From: Aeoliella straminimaris
Lineage (GTDB): Bacteria > Planctomycetota > Planctomycetia > Pirellulales > Lacipirellulaceae
Direction of reading: 5' to 3'
DNA length: 64,000 bases
NCBI RefSeq assembly: GCF_024054565.1
Contig: NZ_JAMXLR010000020.1
Coordinates: 158,648-222,647 of the forward strand
In this document: one piece after another, positions 8,328 to 17,220 of the stretch
How positions within the stretch are numbered: position 1 is the first letter of the stretch
Layout: each line of letters begins with the position of its first letter
Notes under the pieces: model-generated
Seen by the model: only the letters and a program-made list of their open reading frames with translations
Databases searched by the model: none
Told to the model about the DNA's origin: nothing
Program-made: the position numbers and the translations under genes

Positions 8328-8828
8328 ATGTCGTCACAGCTACCCAAATCCAGCTCGGACGAATTTCAGGATCCGCTGGAGAACTACGATCCGAAGCAAT
8401 ACGACGACCCGCTGGAAGAAGCGCTGGCCACGCTGCCGGTTTCGGCAATCCAGTCAACTCCTTATGCAGGCATCGATCCCAACACGCCCATCAGCGAAGC
8501 CATTCAGCGTCTGGCGGGCTTGCAGGTAGCTTGCCTACTGGTGGAAGAGCAGCAGAAGCTGCTGGGAGTCTTTTCAGACCGCGATGCGCTGGATAAGGTC
8601 GCCCTGGAATACGACGAGATGAAGGATCGCCCGGTGCGAGATGTGATGACCAGCCGTCCGGTGTTTGTGTACGATAGCGACTCGTCTGCCGCGGTGCTCA
8701 CCGTAATGGCGGTACACGGTTTTCGCCACGTGCCGGTGGTCAGCTCTTCGGATGGCAAGATCGTTGGCATCGTCAGTCCACACCGCGTGACGGGATTCCT
8801 GCAGTCCTATTTTGAAACGAAGCAGTAG
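8328..8828 (+). CDS. CBS domain-pair protein, partner of the preceding gene
   Basis: 166 residues from ATG 8328, with GAAGGAG inside the end of the upstream gene (2 nt between stop and start). An acidic N-terminal leader of about 45 residues is followed by two CBS motifs: TPISEAIQRLAGLQVACLLV with LGVFSDRDAL, then RDVMTSRPVFV, FRHVPVV and IVGIVSPHRV. The second half has the classic DVMT and GIVS signatures, so it is closer to the family consensus than its neighbour. A regulatory nucleotide-binding role is likely. Confidence 0.88.
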   Translation: MSSQLPKSSSDEFQDPLENYDPKQYDDPLEEALATLPVSAIQSTPYAGIDPNTPISEAIQRLAGLQVACLLVEEQQKLLGVFSDRDALDKVALEYDEMKDRPVRDVMTSRPVFVYDSDSSAAVLTVMAVHGFRHVPVVSSSDGKIVGIVSPHRVTGFLQSYFETKQ

Positions 8829-8870
8829 GCGGCTCGCAGATCCAGCATTCGCCTTTTCGAATCCAGCTTT

Positions 8871-9218
8871 CTAGCTCGGTTGGAACCGACGCTCGATGCA
8901 ATCGAGAATGCTCTCGAGGTGTGGCTCGGCAACCTGATAGTACACGCGGCGACCTTCGCGTTCGCTGGTAAAGAAGCCGCACCGCTGCATCAACCGCAGG
9001 TGTTCAGAGGCCACGTTCTCCAGCACACCGCAGTCTTCGGCCAGCTCGCCCACGGTGTAGCGGTCGTGCAGGAGCAACTGCACCATACGAATCCGCACGG
9101 GATGGGCCAGGGTTTTCAGGCAATCGGCGGCCTGGCCCAGGGCGCCCATATCGATCCTTTTCAGAGGTCGATTCTTCGTCGCGACCGAGGTGCGTGTCGT
9201 GGTTTTCTTAGTAGCCAT
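8871..9218 (-). CDS. ArsR/SmtB-family winged-helix transcriptional regulator
   Basis: 115 residues. A basic leader of about 25 residues precedes the ArsR fold: AADCLKTLAHPVRIRMVQLL (the family's LADPTR-like helix), YTVGELAEDCGV, the recognition helix VASEHLRLMQRCGF and the wing EREGRRVYYQVAEP. Cysteines at about 33, 63 and 80 could take part in metal or thiol sensing, but no standard CxC metal motif is present in the HTH. It converges on the CBS gene pair, with 42 nt between. The next gene on the same strand is a thioredoxin-like protein, so redox-linked control is possible. Confidence 0.9.
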   Translation of the reverse strand: MATKKTTTRTSVATKNRPLKRIDMGALGQAADCLKTLAHPVRIRMVQLLLHDRYTVGELAEDCGVLENVASEHLRLMQRCGFFTSEREGRRVYYQVAEPHLESILDCIERRFQPS

Positions 9219-9315
9219 AGTATTGTTCCGGGACGCGAGGGATCGACTTCTCTCGACATATCAATGTCGTTTGCCAGCCGGCCGCTTGCAACTACCCCGC
9301 CGCTCCTTCCGCCGA

Positions 9316-9906
9316 TTATCGCTGGATTCCCGTCGATTGTGTGGTGGGATAGCTCCGCGGTGGGGTGGCTCGGCCAACCTGAGTGTTCGGTTTTTCCCGG
9401 GCGGCCGCGGCGTTGATGGCCGTACGACGCGCTTGCTCGGCTTGCTCGAGCACGGGCCAGAACTGTTTGGCCAATTCCTGCGGCGGTACGAAGCCCTCGA
9501 TTTTTCCCAGCAACTTATTCTGTGGCGAGATGACGAGCGTGGTGGGATACGCCCGCACGCCCAGCTTCTGCGCCAGTTCTGGCAGTTGCGACGCGTTGAA
9601 CGCAGCGGGTTCGGCATAAGCGGCCACTCCCGCGGTAATCTGCGGATGGGCCAGCGTCTCCTGCAACATCTTCTTGCAGTACATGCAGTTGTCGGACGTC
9701 ACGTACAGGAACATGGGGCGACCGCTCGTCTGCGACGCTTTCCAGGCCTGATCGATGTTGGCGTGGCGAAATAGCACGGGTGCCTGAGGGCGTGCCGCTG
9801 CTCGAGGCACAGGAGGGGCCGCGTATCGGGGGGCGGCCGCCGGTTGTTGGGCGCCAGCCACGCCACCGGCGATAGCAATCAAAGCTGTCAGGCAGATTCT
9901 TAGCAT
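9316..9906 (-). CDS. Exported thioredoxin-fold protein
   Basis: 196 residues. The N-terminus MLRICLTALIAIAGGVAGAQ is a typical signal peptide, followed by a proline/alanine-rich linker to about residue 44. The thioredoxin-like domain contains the redox motif CMYC (Cys74-Cys77) in SDNCMYCKKM and a cis-proline-like AYPTTLVI near 118. A low-complexity tail follows. It resembles periplasmic thioredoxin_7/DUF255-like reductases. The redox partner is unknown. It lies about 100 nt upstream of the ArsR gene on the same strand. Confidence 0.85.
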   Translation of the reverse strand: MLRICLTALIAIAGGVAGAQQPAAAPRYAAPPVPRAAARPQAPVLFRHANIDQAWKASQTSGRPMFLYVTSDNCMYCKKMLQETLAHPQITAGVAAYAEPAAFNASQLPELAQKLGVRAYPTTLVISPQNKLLGKIEGFVPPQELAKQFWPVLEQAEQARRTAINAAAAREKPNTQVGRATPPRSYPTTQSTGIQR

Positions 9907-10381
9907 CGTAAATCCTCTCGATAGGCTCGGATGGAGTAGAGATCGTATTTGTGGGGTGATCGTCTTTAAGGCGACCGCCGATGCTCAATATATCGTCACC
10001 TGTCGAGGTGTAGATTTAGCAGTTCTGGGACTTTCCGTTCCACCTGATTTTCACGACTCGACAGATCGCGATTCGGTGGGGTGGGAGGGAGGGGCGGTCC
10101 CCAATTGCCAGCGGTGCCAGCAACGTGCTCAGAGGGCAGTCGAAGAGGAAGGTAGAAAGGCGCGCAGCATCAGCGCCAACTAGCATCAACATAAACGAGT
10201 GGTGTAGGCCCCTGCCGATTCGACGCTGATGCACGCTTGAGCCCAAGCGGCGACTGCCAGGCCTGCGAGTCGCTAAGCCCGTTTTGGCAACCGTCGTAGG
10301 AAGGAATTGTGCAACAGAGTCAAATAGCTGCCCACAGCAGGCGGCCTACCCACTCTCACTCAGTCTCTCGTAGTATTTGGC
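9907..10381. other. Intergenic region without recognised gene
   Basis: About 475 nt between two minus-strand genes. Short frames are unconvincing. A 9-nt inverted pair (GCATCAGCG at 10167-10175, CGCTGATGC at 10224-10232) is the only structure noticed. It should hold the thioredoxin-gene promoter and the terminator of the PEP-CTERM gene, but neither is clear. Confidence 0.4.
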
Positions 10382-12256
10382 TTAGCCGCGATTTGTGCGG
10401 CGGCCGACAAGTGTGCTGGCAGTTGCTAGCAGTCCGCCCAATAGCAGCGCGGTACTCGGTTCGGGTACCGTCGCTGGCACCAGTGCACCGCTACCGGTGA
10501 CGTAGACCACCTCGCCGGTTGCCAGGTAGCCATTGGGCATTTGCCAGTTGAACTCGAGGTCGCCGTCGACACCCGCGCCGAACACTGAGGTGTTGAATAA
10601 CTGGCCCAGATCGAATTCTGCACCACCGGCAAAAATGTAACCATTCTCGTTCAGCACGTATTCCACCATCGCGCCAGTTCCAGAGCCTCCGGCCTCGGCC
10701 CAGGAGGCCGCGGATCCTTCGGCGCCAAAATTGTCTTTCCAAAGCAGGTGGTCCTGGTCATCAACGACTCCGTCGCCATTGCCATCGGCACCTTCGCCCG
10801 CCGCAACTAGGGCCCCCAGCGAGTTGCGCCATACGGTGTAGTCGGCAAGGTCGGTGACGTAGTCGCCGTTGAAATCTCCTTCTGGCTGCGAAGCATCTAT
10901 CTGATCCGCCAGGCTATCCCAACTCGAAGTCGTCAGTGCTCCACCCGCGCTGACAATCTCATAGTACTCGGCGACAAAGTCGTAGCTTGGATTCGGATTG
11001 ACGATCTTCACGTCGCCGGTGGTGGTATTGACTTCCAGGCGAAGCGTCTCGACACCCGGCGATTCGGTAATGATAGTTTGATCGAGCGACGAATCGTAAC
11101 TGACCGTGGCACCGGTGGGTGCTGCCAAGGCCGAAGTCGGGTCGCTCAGCAGTCCCGAGTGGTTGCCATTCATGGTGATGGTCCCTCCCTGGTAAACCAG
11201 GAAGGAATCGAAGTATCCCCCTTGTGCCAATTCTCCGATTTGCAGGTTTCCACCATTCATGAAGTAGTTGCCCTCGGCACCGATCCCCATCGTCAATGTT
11301 CCCGCCACCGTTACGTTGCCAGCGGTCTGCACGAACGTTCCCAGGTTACCTCCGCCGCCGGAAACGACATTGCTACCGACAATCAGGTCGCCTCCAACAT
11401 GCAAATCCCCCCCCGAGACGTTCACGGTTCCGTCTTGTCCATCGCCAACAACCATCGCTCCAGCAGTGGTCGGGTTGATGGTGGTGACGCCGCCGGTGAC
11501 GTTCATGCTGGCGTTACCCGATAGACTGCCACCGGCCGTACTGGCCCCGTAGCCGACGACGAAGTACTCGAAGCCATCGGAATCGAAGGTGCCACTATCA
11601 ATCTGCAGGACCGAATCCTTCGAGAAGTACATGCGACGGATATCGCTGGCCGCCGTGAAGTTGACATCGCCACCACCAACATAGAAGGTGTCACTCTCAC
11701 CGCGACGCCCGGCTTGGAAATTATGCAAGGTGTTGGTCGATGTGGAGGTCAATTCAACGTTCAAGACGCCTCCCAACGCGTTGTAAGTACCATCGCCTTC
11801 GGCGCCATTGTCGCTCATGAACCAGCCACGATCGACTGTCGAAGTGACGGTGCCCCCCGTTTGGTTGATAGTGCTGTCGAACGCGCCGTAAGCAACGATG
11901 AAGTAATTGCCGGACTGTGTGAGAGTGGCGTTGTCGGCAATGTTGAAGGTGGCGGCTTGATCGGCTCCGTTCTGAAAACGGCCATTCAGAACCAGCGCAC
12001 CGGTTCCGCTGAGTGTCGTGGTGGCCGAGCGACTGAGGTTGGTGGTTGTGTCCACACCGACGGTAGCTTCGCCGCTGGCGATCGTTACTTCGTCCACAGC
12101 GGCGGGAGCGACGCCGCCCACCCAGTTAGTAGCGTCGTTGTAGTCTCCGATGCCGCCAGCCCAGTCGATGGCCAACGCGGCCGTACTGGAAGCGACAAAA
12201 TAGGCTCCGCTCATCAAGATCGAGCCAAAAAGCTTGCCCATGTTTGTGGTAGTCAC
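10382..12256 (-). CDS. PEP-CTERM exported beta-helix-like protein with dockerin-like repeats
   Basis: 624 residues. The signal peptide is about 1-29 (ending SSTAALA). It is followed by a glycine/threonine/asparagine-rich repetitive region (residues about 30-400) with G-GTLTMG- and GGDLHVGG-like strands, as in beta-helical autotransporter-like surface proteins. A dockerin-like calcium-repeat pair follows (GDFNGDYVTDLADYTVW, then DGNGDGVVDDQDHLLW). The tail from Val597 is VPEPSTALLLGGLLA plus a basic end, a canonical PEP-CTERM exosortase signal. It is presumably exported and anchored or released at the outer surface. No catalytic domain was recognised. It is the last of three minus-strand genes that lead away from the first ECF sigma gene. 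Confidence 0.85.
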   Translation of the reverse strand: MTTTNMGKLFGSILMSGAYFVASSTAALAIDWAGGIGDYNDATNWVGGVAPAAVDEVTIASGEATVGVDTTTNLSRSATTTLSGTGALVLNGRFQNGADQAATFNIADNATLTQSGNYFIVAYGAFDSTINQTGGTVTSTVDRGWFMSDNGAEGDGTYNALGGVLNVELTSTSTNTLHNFQAGRRGESDTFYVGGGDVNFTAASDIRRMYFSKDSVLQIDSGTFDSDGFEYFVVGYGASTAGGSLSGNASMNVTGGVTTINPTTAGAMVVGDGQDGTVNVSGGDLHVGGDLIVGSNVVSGGGGNLGTFVQTAGNVTVAGTLTMGIGAEGNYFMNGGNLQIGELAQGGYFDSFLVYQGGTITMNGNHSGLLSDPTSALAAPTGATVSYDSSLDQTIITESPGVETLRLEVNTTTGDVKIVNPNPSYDFVAEYYEIVSAGGALTTSSWDSLADQIDASQPEGDFNGDYVTDLADYTVWRNSLGALVAAGEGADGNGDGVVDDQDHLLWKDNFGAEGSAASWAEAGGSGTGAMVEYVLNENGYIFAGGAEFDLGQLFNTSVFGAGVDGDLEFNWQMPNGYLATGEVVYVTGSGALVPATVPEPSTALLLGGLLATASTLVGRRTNRG

Positions 12257-12318
12257 GTTAGTATCCTAGTGATGATCGAGGTGAGTTGTATGATTACCAA
12301 GCGTCAGGAGTCCATGAC

Positions 12319-13428
12319 TCACGAGATCGGCTTCAGGCAGCGGCATGCAAAGAACGCCGTGCCCAGCAGGCCTGCAAGCACCAAGGAGGCTGGCTCGGGT
12401 ACCGCGACGCCGGATGTTAAAGAAGTGAACGCGGCCGCGCTGTTGCTGGCGATGTAATCCGACTTGAATAGCAAGAAGTCGTAGCGATCGTTGTCGCCGT
12501 CGCGGTCCAGATCGCCTGCCAATGCGGCATCGAGCGGCGAGAGTCCCGCAAGATCGGTGAATCCATTGGCCGTAAAGATGTCCCAGTCCAGGGAATTGAG
12601 TTCGCCATTTCTGTCGAGATCAGCACGTTCAAAAACCGCCGTCACATCGTTGAAATCGTAGAGGGCGTTGATCTGCTCGATGCTCAGCGCGTCATCCCAA
12701 ATGGAGAACTCGTCGAGCTTACCTTCGGTCTCCTCGTTGCCTCCGGTGTTGAATCCACCACCTCCCCAAGCGGGGGCCGGATTACCCAGGTGGACCTCGG
12801 CAGCCGCGTCGACCCAGTCTTTATCTTCGTTGCTGCTGAGCAGGAACTCGCCCTTCTCTTCTCCATCGACAAACACCTTGATGGCGGTGCTTTCGTCATC
12901 GTAAGTGGCCGTGTACATGTGCCAGATGCCATCGTCGGCGAACGGCGTGTTCGACCGCGCATCGATGTGCGATCCCCACAGGCGAAAGCCTTCGCTGATG
13001 TTCATCACGGCGCGACTGGCAAAGTAGGTTTCCGCAGAGTCTGCGCCGTCGCCGCGAATGCCGAAACCAGCCAGGTAGTTGAGCGAGGGAATGCTCTCTT
13101 CCAGCTTGACCCAAACATTGATCGACCAGTTGTCATCCGCATGGATGGGGAGCAATGTGTCGCCGGGAGTCGAGTCGACATAGTCGATGCCATCCCCAGC
13201 AAAGACCTCGTCGCCGGGCAGTAGCTCCACGCCGTAGCCGAACTTGCCATCTTCCACGATTACGGCGCTGCCGGTACCCGTGTGGCCGTTCCCGGAGCTG
13301 TCCGTGAACGAGTTGGTTCTTCCGAGCGACTGCTCGAAGTCCCACAGGTGTACCATGTTCTGGGCTCGAGCCGACGTGCAAGCCATTACGCACATCGCTA
13401 GTCCCGACATCGTCAATGAACGTAGCAT
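12319..13428 (-). CDS. LamG-type concanavalin-like PEP-CTERM protein
   Basis: 369 residues. The signal peptide runs to about residue 22 (ACTSARA). A LamG/concanavalin-like lectin fold follows, with VHLWDFEQSLG, WSINVWVKLEES, DGIWHMYTATYDDE, KVFVDGEEKGEF and KLDEFSIWDDALS in the classical order. A degenerate dockerin-like pair follows (ADLDRNGELNSLDWDIF, GDLDRDGDNDRYDFLLF), then the PEP-CTERM tail from Val343 (VPEPASLVLAGLLG). It is likely a carbohydrate- or protein-binding surface lectin. It sits 62 nt from the preceding PEP-CTERM gene and 68 nt downstream of the DUF1559 gene on the same strand. Confidence 0.87.
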   Translation of the reverse strand: MLRSLTMSGLAMCVMACTSARAQNMVHLWDFEQSLGRTNSFTDSSGNGHTGTGSAVIVEDGKFGYGVELLPGDEVFAGDGIDYVDSTPGDTLLPIHADDNWSINVWVKLEESIPSLNYLAGFGIRGDGADSAETYFASRAVMNISEGFRLWGSHIDARSNTPFADDGIWHMYTATYDDESTAIKVFVDGEEKGEFLLSSNEDKDWVDAAAEVHLGNPAPAWGGGGFNTGGNEETEGKLDEFSIWDDALSIEQINALYDFNDVTAVFERADLDRNGELNSLDWDIFTANGFTDLAGLSPLDAALAGDLDRDGDNDRYDFLLFKSDYIASNSAAAFTSLTSGVAVPEPASLVLAGLLGTAFFACRCLKPIS

Positions 13429-13496
13429 CTCCGCTAACTCCTCGTTGGTGGTGAAATCACTGATTTAAGAACCGATGAAGCGACACCGCTCGGCCG

Positions 13497-14549
13497 TTAG
13501 GGACGGCGGCCTCGTGCTTCCTTTGTCGTGCCGCCGTCGTTGCGAGCACCCATCTGTCGGAAGGTCTCGGCATCGATGTCGAAAGAAACTCCATCCACTG
13601 AACCATCGCACATCGAGAACAGGCAAACACCGGGATGGGCGCTGCCGAACAGTTCCCATTGGATGTCGGACGCCAGCCCCCCGTTGTCGCCGTCGTGACG
13701 TGGTGTATGGGTAACGTTCTCTGCGTCGTAGTACGTCGAACGCACCATGTCGTCTTGAAAACCGATGTACATCGACCAATCGTCCGCGTGCCATTCTCCC
13801 GATTCGTACGCTTCGATCGGCATCCACTTTTCTCCCAACGCGATGGTGTTCGATAGTCCATCGGTCACCGAGCGGTTCTTGATGGCCTTGCCACAGAACG
13901 AAACGCCGCTGAACTGCTTAAGCGAAGGGGGGAAACCTGCAGGAAATTGATCGCGAATATAGTTGGCGGGGATAATCTCCCGGCAATCGCTATCGAAGTC
14001 GGTCATGTCCCCTACATTGGCCGCATAGTCGCATCGGGTTGCCTGTTCGTTGGAGTAACCAAACACATTGCCGGTTCCATCGCCCGTCAGCACGTCGCCT
14101 ACCGAAGCGGGATACGGACCACCCTTTCGCCGCGACGGACAGTTGGCGATGGATATCGGCGTCGCATCTCGCTCGAGCAGTGCTTCCCGGCGGGCACTAC
14201 CGGACAAACCTGCTCCCATATCATGGAGCGCCTGCTGCTCCACGTACGGCAATGTGGCGTACAACCAGGAACCTGGCTGCTTCGCGCCGGTACCTCGATC
14301 CGGGTCGGCGCTCCATCGACCTGGCCATCCTGATGATGGCCACTCGCCCGCGGTGCTCTCATGGTTGGTCATGCCGAGCGTCCAGTTTTTCAATTGCGAA
14401 ATGCACTGGGCACGGCGAGCCGCTTCGCGGGCTGCCTGCACCGCGGGCAGGAGCAGTGCTACCAGGACTCCGATGATCGCGATGACCACCAGCAGTTCAA
14501 CAAGAGTAAAGCCGGTGACAACCGAGTCCCGGTAACAGCGACGTCGCAT
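13497..14549 (-). CDS. DUF1559 protein with prepilin-type N-terminus
   Basis: 350 residues. A basic leader ends at the type IV prepilin cleavage site [14 protein letters not shown], followed by the hydrophobic helix and [11 protein letters not shown], diagnostic of the planctomycete DUF1559 family. The C-terminal part holds the family's H-x-G...F-x-M-x-DGSV-like block ([20 protein letters not shown]). These pseudopilin-like proteins are found in large numbers in planctomycetes and have no settled function. It is divergent from the ECF sigma gene at 14951 and heads two PEP-CTERM genes. Confidence 0.9.
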   Translation of the reverse strand: MRRRCYRDSVVTGFTLVELLVVIAIIGVLVALLLPAVQAAREAARRAQCISQLKNWTLGMTNHESTAGEWPSSGWPGRWSADPDRGTGAKQPGSWLYATLPYVEQQALHDMGAGLSGSARREALLERDATPISIANCPSRRKGGPYPASVGDVLTGDGTGNVFGYSNEQATRCDYAANVGDMTDFDSDCREIIPANYIRDQFPAGFPPSLKQFSGVSFCGKAIKNRSVTDGLSNTIALGEKWMPIEAYESGEWHADDWSMYIGFQDDMVRSTYYDAENVTHTPRHDGDNGGLASDIQWELFGSAHPGVCLFSMCDGSVDGVSFDIDAETFRQMGARNDGGTTKEARGRRP

Positions 14550-14950
14550 AGCAAGATCCTTCAGCCTACAGCTTGATTGGGTGCGGTGATTCGCAGTGGC
14601 CTGTAAAGTGCACTCCCCGCCAACGACCGACTAATACCGTGCGACTTGGATATGTGACGGTCCGGATCAAGACTTTACGGAACCTTAACGCTCGGGCGGT
14701 TTTCATGTCGGATGACCCACTCGGGCGCTTCGGGGAACCTCAAAACCACCCTGTCGGCAAACTGCATCCGGTCGGGGACATCCGCAGCGGTTCTCAACAG
14801 CCCGAACAATCTGAGAAAATGTTGGGGGTTCGCGCGTCACAAAACCGTACTGTCCCGGTATTTGTAGGTGGCCGAGCTGGGCAGACGGCACAGGCTCGGT
14901 AACGTAAAAAGAGGTTGAACATCCCCCTGCAGCCTTCGACGTATCATCCG
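14550..14950. promoter_or_regulatory. Divergent intergenic region of ECF cassette 1
   Basis: About 400 nt between the DUF1559 gene (minus) and the ECF sigma gene (plus). A GGAACCTT at 14679-14686 and a GGAACCT at 14734-14740 resemble ECF -35 elements on the plus strand; no matching -10 was found at standard spacing. No gene was recognised. Confidence 0.4.
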
Positions 14951-15499
14951 ATGAACTTCACTTCCCCCTTCAGCGACCTTCCCGACCAGGCAGCTGCCGA
15001 AGAATTCGTTCAGCTTCTCACGAAAGAGCAGAACAAGTTGCTGCACTTTATTACCATGCTGTTAGCAGGCGACGTGCAAGCGGCGGAGAACGTGCTGCAG
15101 GAGACCAATCTGGTGCTCTGGCGGAAAGCACGCGAGTTTGAGGTGGGGACAAGCTTTCAAGCCTGGTCTCGCAGCGTTGCACGCTGGCAAGTGCAGGCCC
15201 ACCTGCGAGATCGCTCTCGAGACCGTCTTATCTTCAATGATGAACTGGTCGATCAGCTTAGCAGCCGCGACATCAGCAAGATCACGCAACCGGAGACGCG
15301 TGGAGCGCTGAAAAACTGCGTTGAAGGACTGCGGAAGAACCAGTCGAACTTGCTCTCCTTGCGATACACGGACGAACTACCCATACGAACCATTTCGGTA
15401 CGCGAAGGAAGATCGGAAGCCGCCATCCGGTCCGCACTCAAGCGGATTCGGCGTGCTTTGTTAGCTTGTATCCAGTCTAAACTGGCCACCTCCGAGTAG
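14951..15499 (+). CDS. ECF-type RNA polymerase sigma factor (cassette 1)
   Basis: 182 residues from ATG 14951; an in-frame TTG at 14915 has GAGG directly abutting it, too close to be a good site. The sigma-2 region spans about residues 10-90 (EEFVQLLTKEQNKLLHFITM, NVLQETNLVLWRKA) and sigma-4 about 125-180 (LLSLRYTDELPIRTIS, AAIRSALKRIRRAL). It belongs to the planctomycete/verrucomicrobial ECF type and is clearly paralogous to the sigma factor at 23077-23625, sharing NVLQETNLVLWRKA exactly. The gene 58 nt downstream encodes its probable anti-sigma factor. Confidence 0.9.
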   Translation: MNFTSPFSDLPDQAAAEEFVQLLTKEQNKLLHFITMLLAGDVQAAENVLQETNLVLWRKAREFEVGTSFQAWSRSVARWQVQAHLRDRSRDRLIFNDELVDQLSSRDISKITQPETRGALKNCVEGLRKNQSNLLSLRYTDELPIRTISVREGRSEAAIRSALKRIRRALLACIQSKLATSE

Positions 15500-15557
15500 G
15501 CGTCGATGGAATATTGTCAGGCGACTACTCATTTGTGTCCGGCAGGATTCAAATCCT

Positions 15558-17099
15558 ATGTACGATTCCCACATTGACGAACTGGAAGACCTGGTAGCTG
15601 CCATCGCCGACGGCGGTGCAAGCGAAGAACGTGTGGCCGCACTGCAGCAACTGTTGTTAGACGACCCCCAGTTACAGGACCATTATGCTTCGCTGGTTGG
15701 CCTGCATATGCTGCTTCACTCGCAGCTCAAGGTATCGGCCGACGACGAGCAAGTGCTTCCGATGGTGGGGGAATCCGCCGCACGACAAACCGACTCGACA
15801 CGGCCTGGCGCGAGCCTTTCGCAACACATCGATCGAAATGTCACGTCGTTTCACCCTTCCCGGTATCGATGGGCCACGGTGGCCACGCTGGCGGCCTGTC
15901 TGACAGTTGCGTTCTGGTTGGGGCGCGTCTCTCAGCAAGGCGAACATCACACCGTGAACCCGCCATCGCAGCTGATCGCAAAGGGGCCGCGGGTGCGACA
16001 GAAGGGGCACGAGCTGCTGGTCGACAATACCGAGTCGCTGCAGATTGTGGGTAACCTTACTCGCGACGCGGGACTTACGAGTCTGCTGCTTCCCCGCTGC
16101 AGCTGCGCTGCTCCCAACGAGCTCACTTTGTGCAGCGGAAACGCCTGGTACGAACGCCCCGCTAGAAAGACGGAGCGAGGTTATTTGCTGGAGTTGGGAC
16201 CTGGCGAGCACATGGACGTCTACTTCGACACCGACGCCATGGGCCGAAACACGGTAGCCATTGTCGAACTGAGCAACTCGGGGCTCGTGATCGGCAACGC
16301 AATGCAGTTCAACAACCTGCCCAGCGGTATCAGCAAGGCACAGCTCTCTCGAGCGGGCTCGGTCGGTGAATTTTCGGAACACAACAATACACCGGTCGCG
16401 AAGTACTTTCTGTTTACCGGTTCGCACATGCTATATGACGGCGCGGCGGGGGAAGTGTGGCGGCAGAGCGACTTTCGCGTGCAACTCGACAAGGAGGACC
16501 TGCTGGTTCTTGGGTGGGACGATAGTGGCTACTCGGGCTACATCCGTAGTGGCAAACACGACTCGCCAGCCGATTCGGACTTCAACGATATTCGCGCGAT
16601 GATTCGCTTGGAGAGAAGCGATGACCAATTCGATGAGCCTACCGAGCCACTTGTCTACCACCCAGCGCCGGAAGAGCCCGCTGATCACGTTGCCGAGGCT
16701 CCCGATGGGCACATCATCGAGGTCGGACCTGGCGAGAAACTGGTCCTGGCGGCCTACAGCGACGCGGTCTGGCAGAACTCCGTTCGCATCATCGAATTGT
16801 CCACAAAGCGCATTCTCTGGAGCCATGATGGAGAACCGCCGCGTGAAGGTATCCGGCAGACACGAAACCGTGGAGTTTTTCTGATCTCCAATAACGGCAG
16901 TTCGGTAGAGCAGTACCTTATCGAGGGACGCCACCGCCGAGGCTCCGGCCCCGATACCGACGAGTGGATTGCCAACGATCACCAGGTGCTTACAAGCGAT
17001 GGCAAGTCGATGGTCATCGGTTTCAACGACTCGAAGGCTGTCCGCCCGGTCGAAGATTGGGACGACCTGCGCATCTTTGCTCGCTGGTTCCGCGACTGA
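15558..17099 (+). CDS. Putative anti-sigma membrane protein with duplicated DUF4114-like ectodomain (cassette 1)
   Basis: 513 residues with an AGGATT site before ATG 15558. The N-terminal 50 residues are helical (ELEDLVAAIADGG, RVAALQQLLLDDPQLQDHY), matching the cytoplasmic segment of planctomycete FecR-type anti-sigma proteins. One membrane helix lies at about 104-124 (WATVATLAACLTVAFWLG). The outside part holds two related modules, each opening with LGPGEH / VGPGEK, containing R-N-[TS]-V-x-I-[VI]-ELS-like strands and ending in an aspartate-rich loop (SDFNDIRAM; EDWDDLRIF) like DUF4114. No FecR domain and no zinc anti-sigma motif were seen. It is paralogous over its full length to 21418-22995. 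The anti-sigma role is inferred from position and topology. Confidence 0.75.
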   Translation: MYDSHIDELEDLVAAIADGGASEERVAALQQLLLDDPQLQDHYASLVGLHMLLHSQLKVSADDEQVLPMVGESAARQTDSTRPGASLSQHIDRNVTSFHPSRYRWATVATLAACLTVAFWLGRVSQQGEHHTVNPPSQLIAKGPRVRQKGHELLVDNTESLQIVGNLTRDAGLTSLLLPRCSCAAPNELTLCSGNAWYERPARKTERGYLLELGPGEHMDVYFDTDAMGRNTVAIVELSNSGLVIGNAMQFNNLPSGISKAQLSRAGSVGEFSEHNNTPVAKYFLFTGSHMLYDGAAGEVWRQSDFRVQLDKEDLLVLGWDDSGYSGYIRSGKHDSPADSDFNDIRAMIRLERSDDQFDEPTEPLVYHPAPEEPADHVAEAPDGHIIEVGPGEKLVLAAYSDAVWQNSVRIIELSTKRILWSHDGEPPREGIRQTRNRGVFLISNNGSSVEQYLIEGRHRRGSGPDTDEWIANDHQVLTSDGKSMVIGFNDSKAVRPVEDWDDLRIFARWFRD

Positions 17100-17130
17100 A
17101 CACGAACCCCCAGTCACGCGCCGAGAAAAC

Positions 17131-17150
17131 CGGCTAGAGCGTTTTCAGAA
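17131..17150. repeat. Short dispersed repeat copy
   Basis: CGGCTAGAGCG here recurs exactly at 30229-30239, and GAGCGTTTTCAGAA (17137-17150) recurs inverted at 30391-30404. It lies in the 121-nt convergent gap. It may be a remnant of a small non-autonomous element. Confidence 0.35.
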
Positions 17151-17220
17151 TACGTGCGGTGGTTTGGCGCCCGTGAGTTGGTTCGCATGGCCGCGGTACC
17201 GCCACACGCACAAACGCACC

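Noticed and set aside
10167..10232. 9-nt inverted pair as a terminator or riboswitch
   Set aside because: A 48-nt loop and no T-run or conserved leader motif; likely chance.
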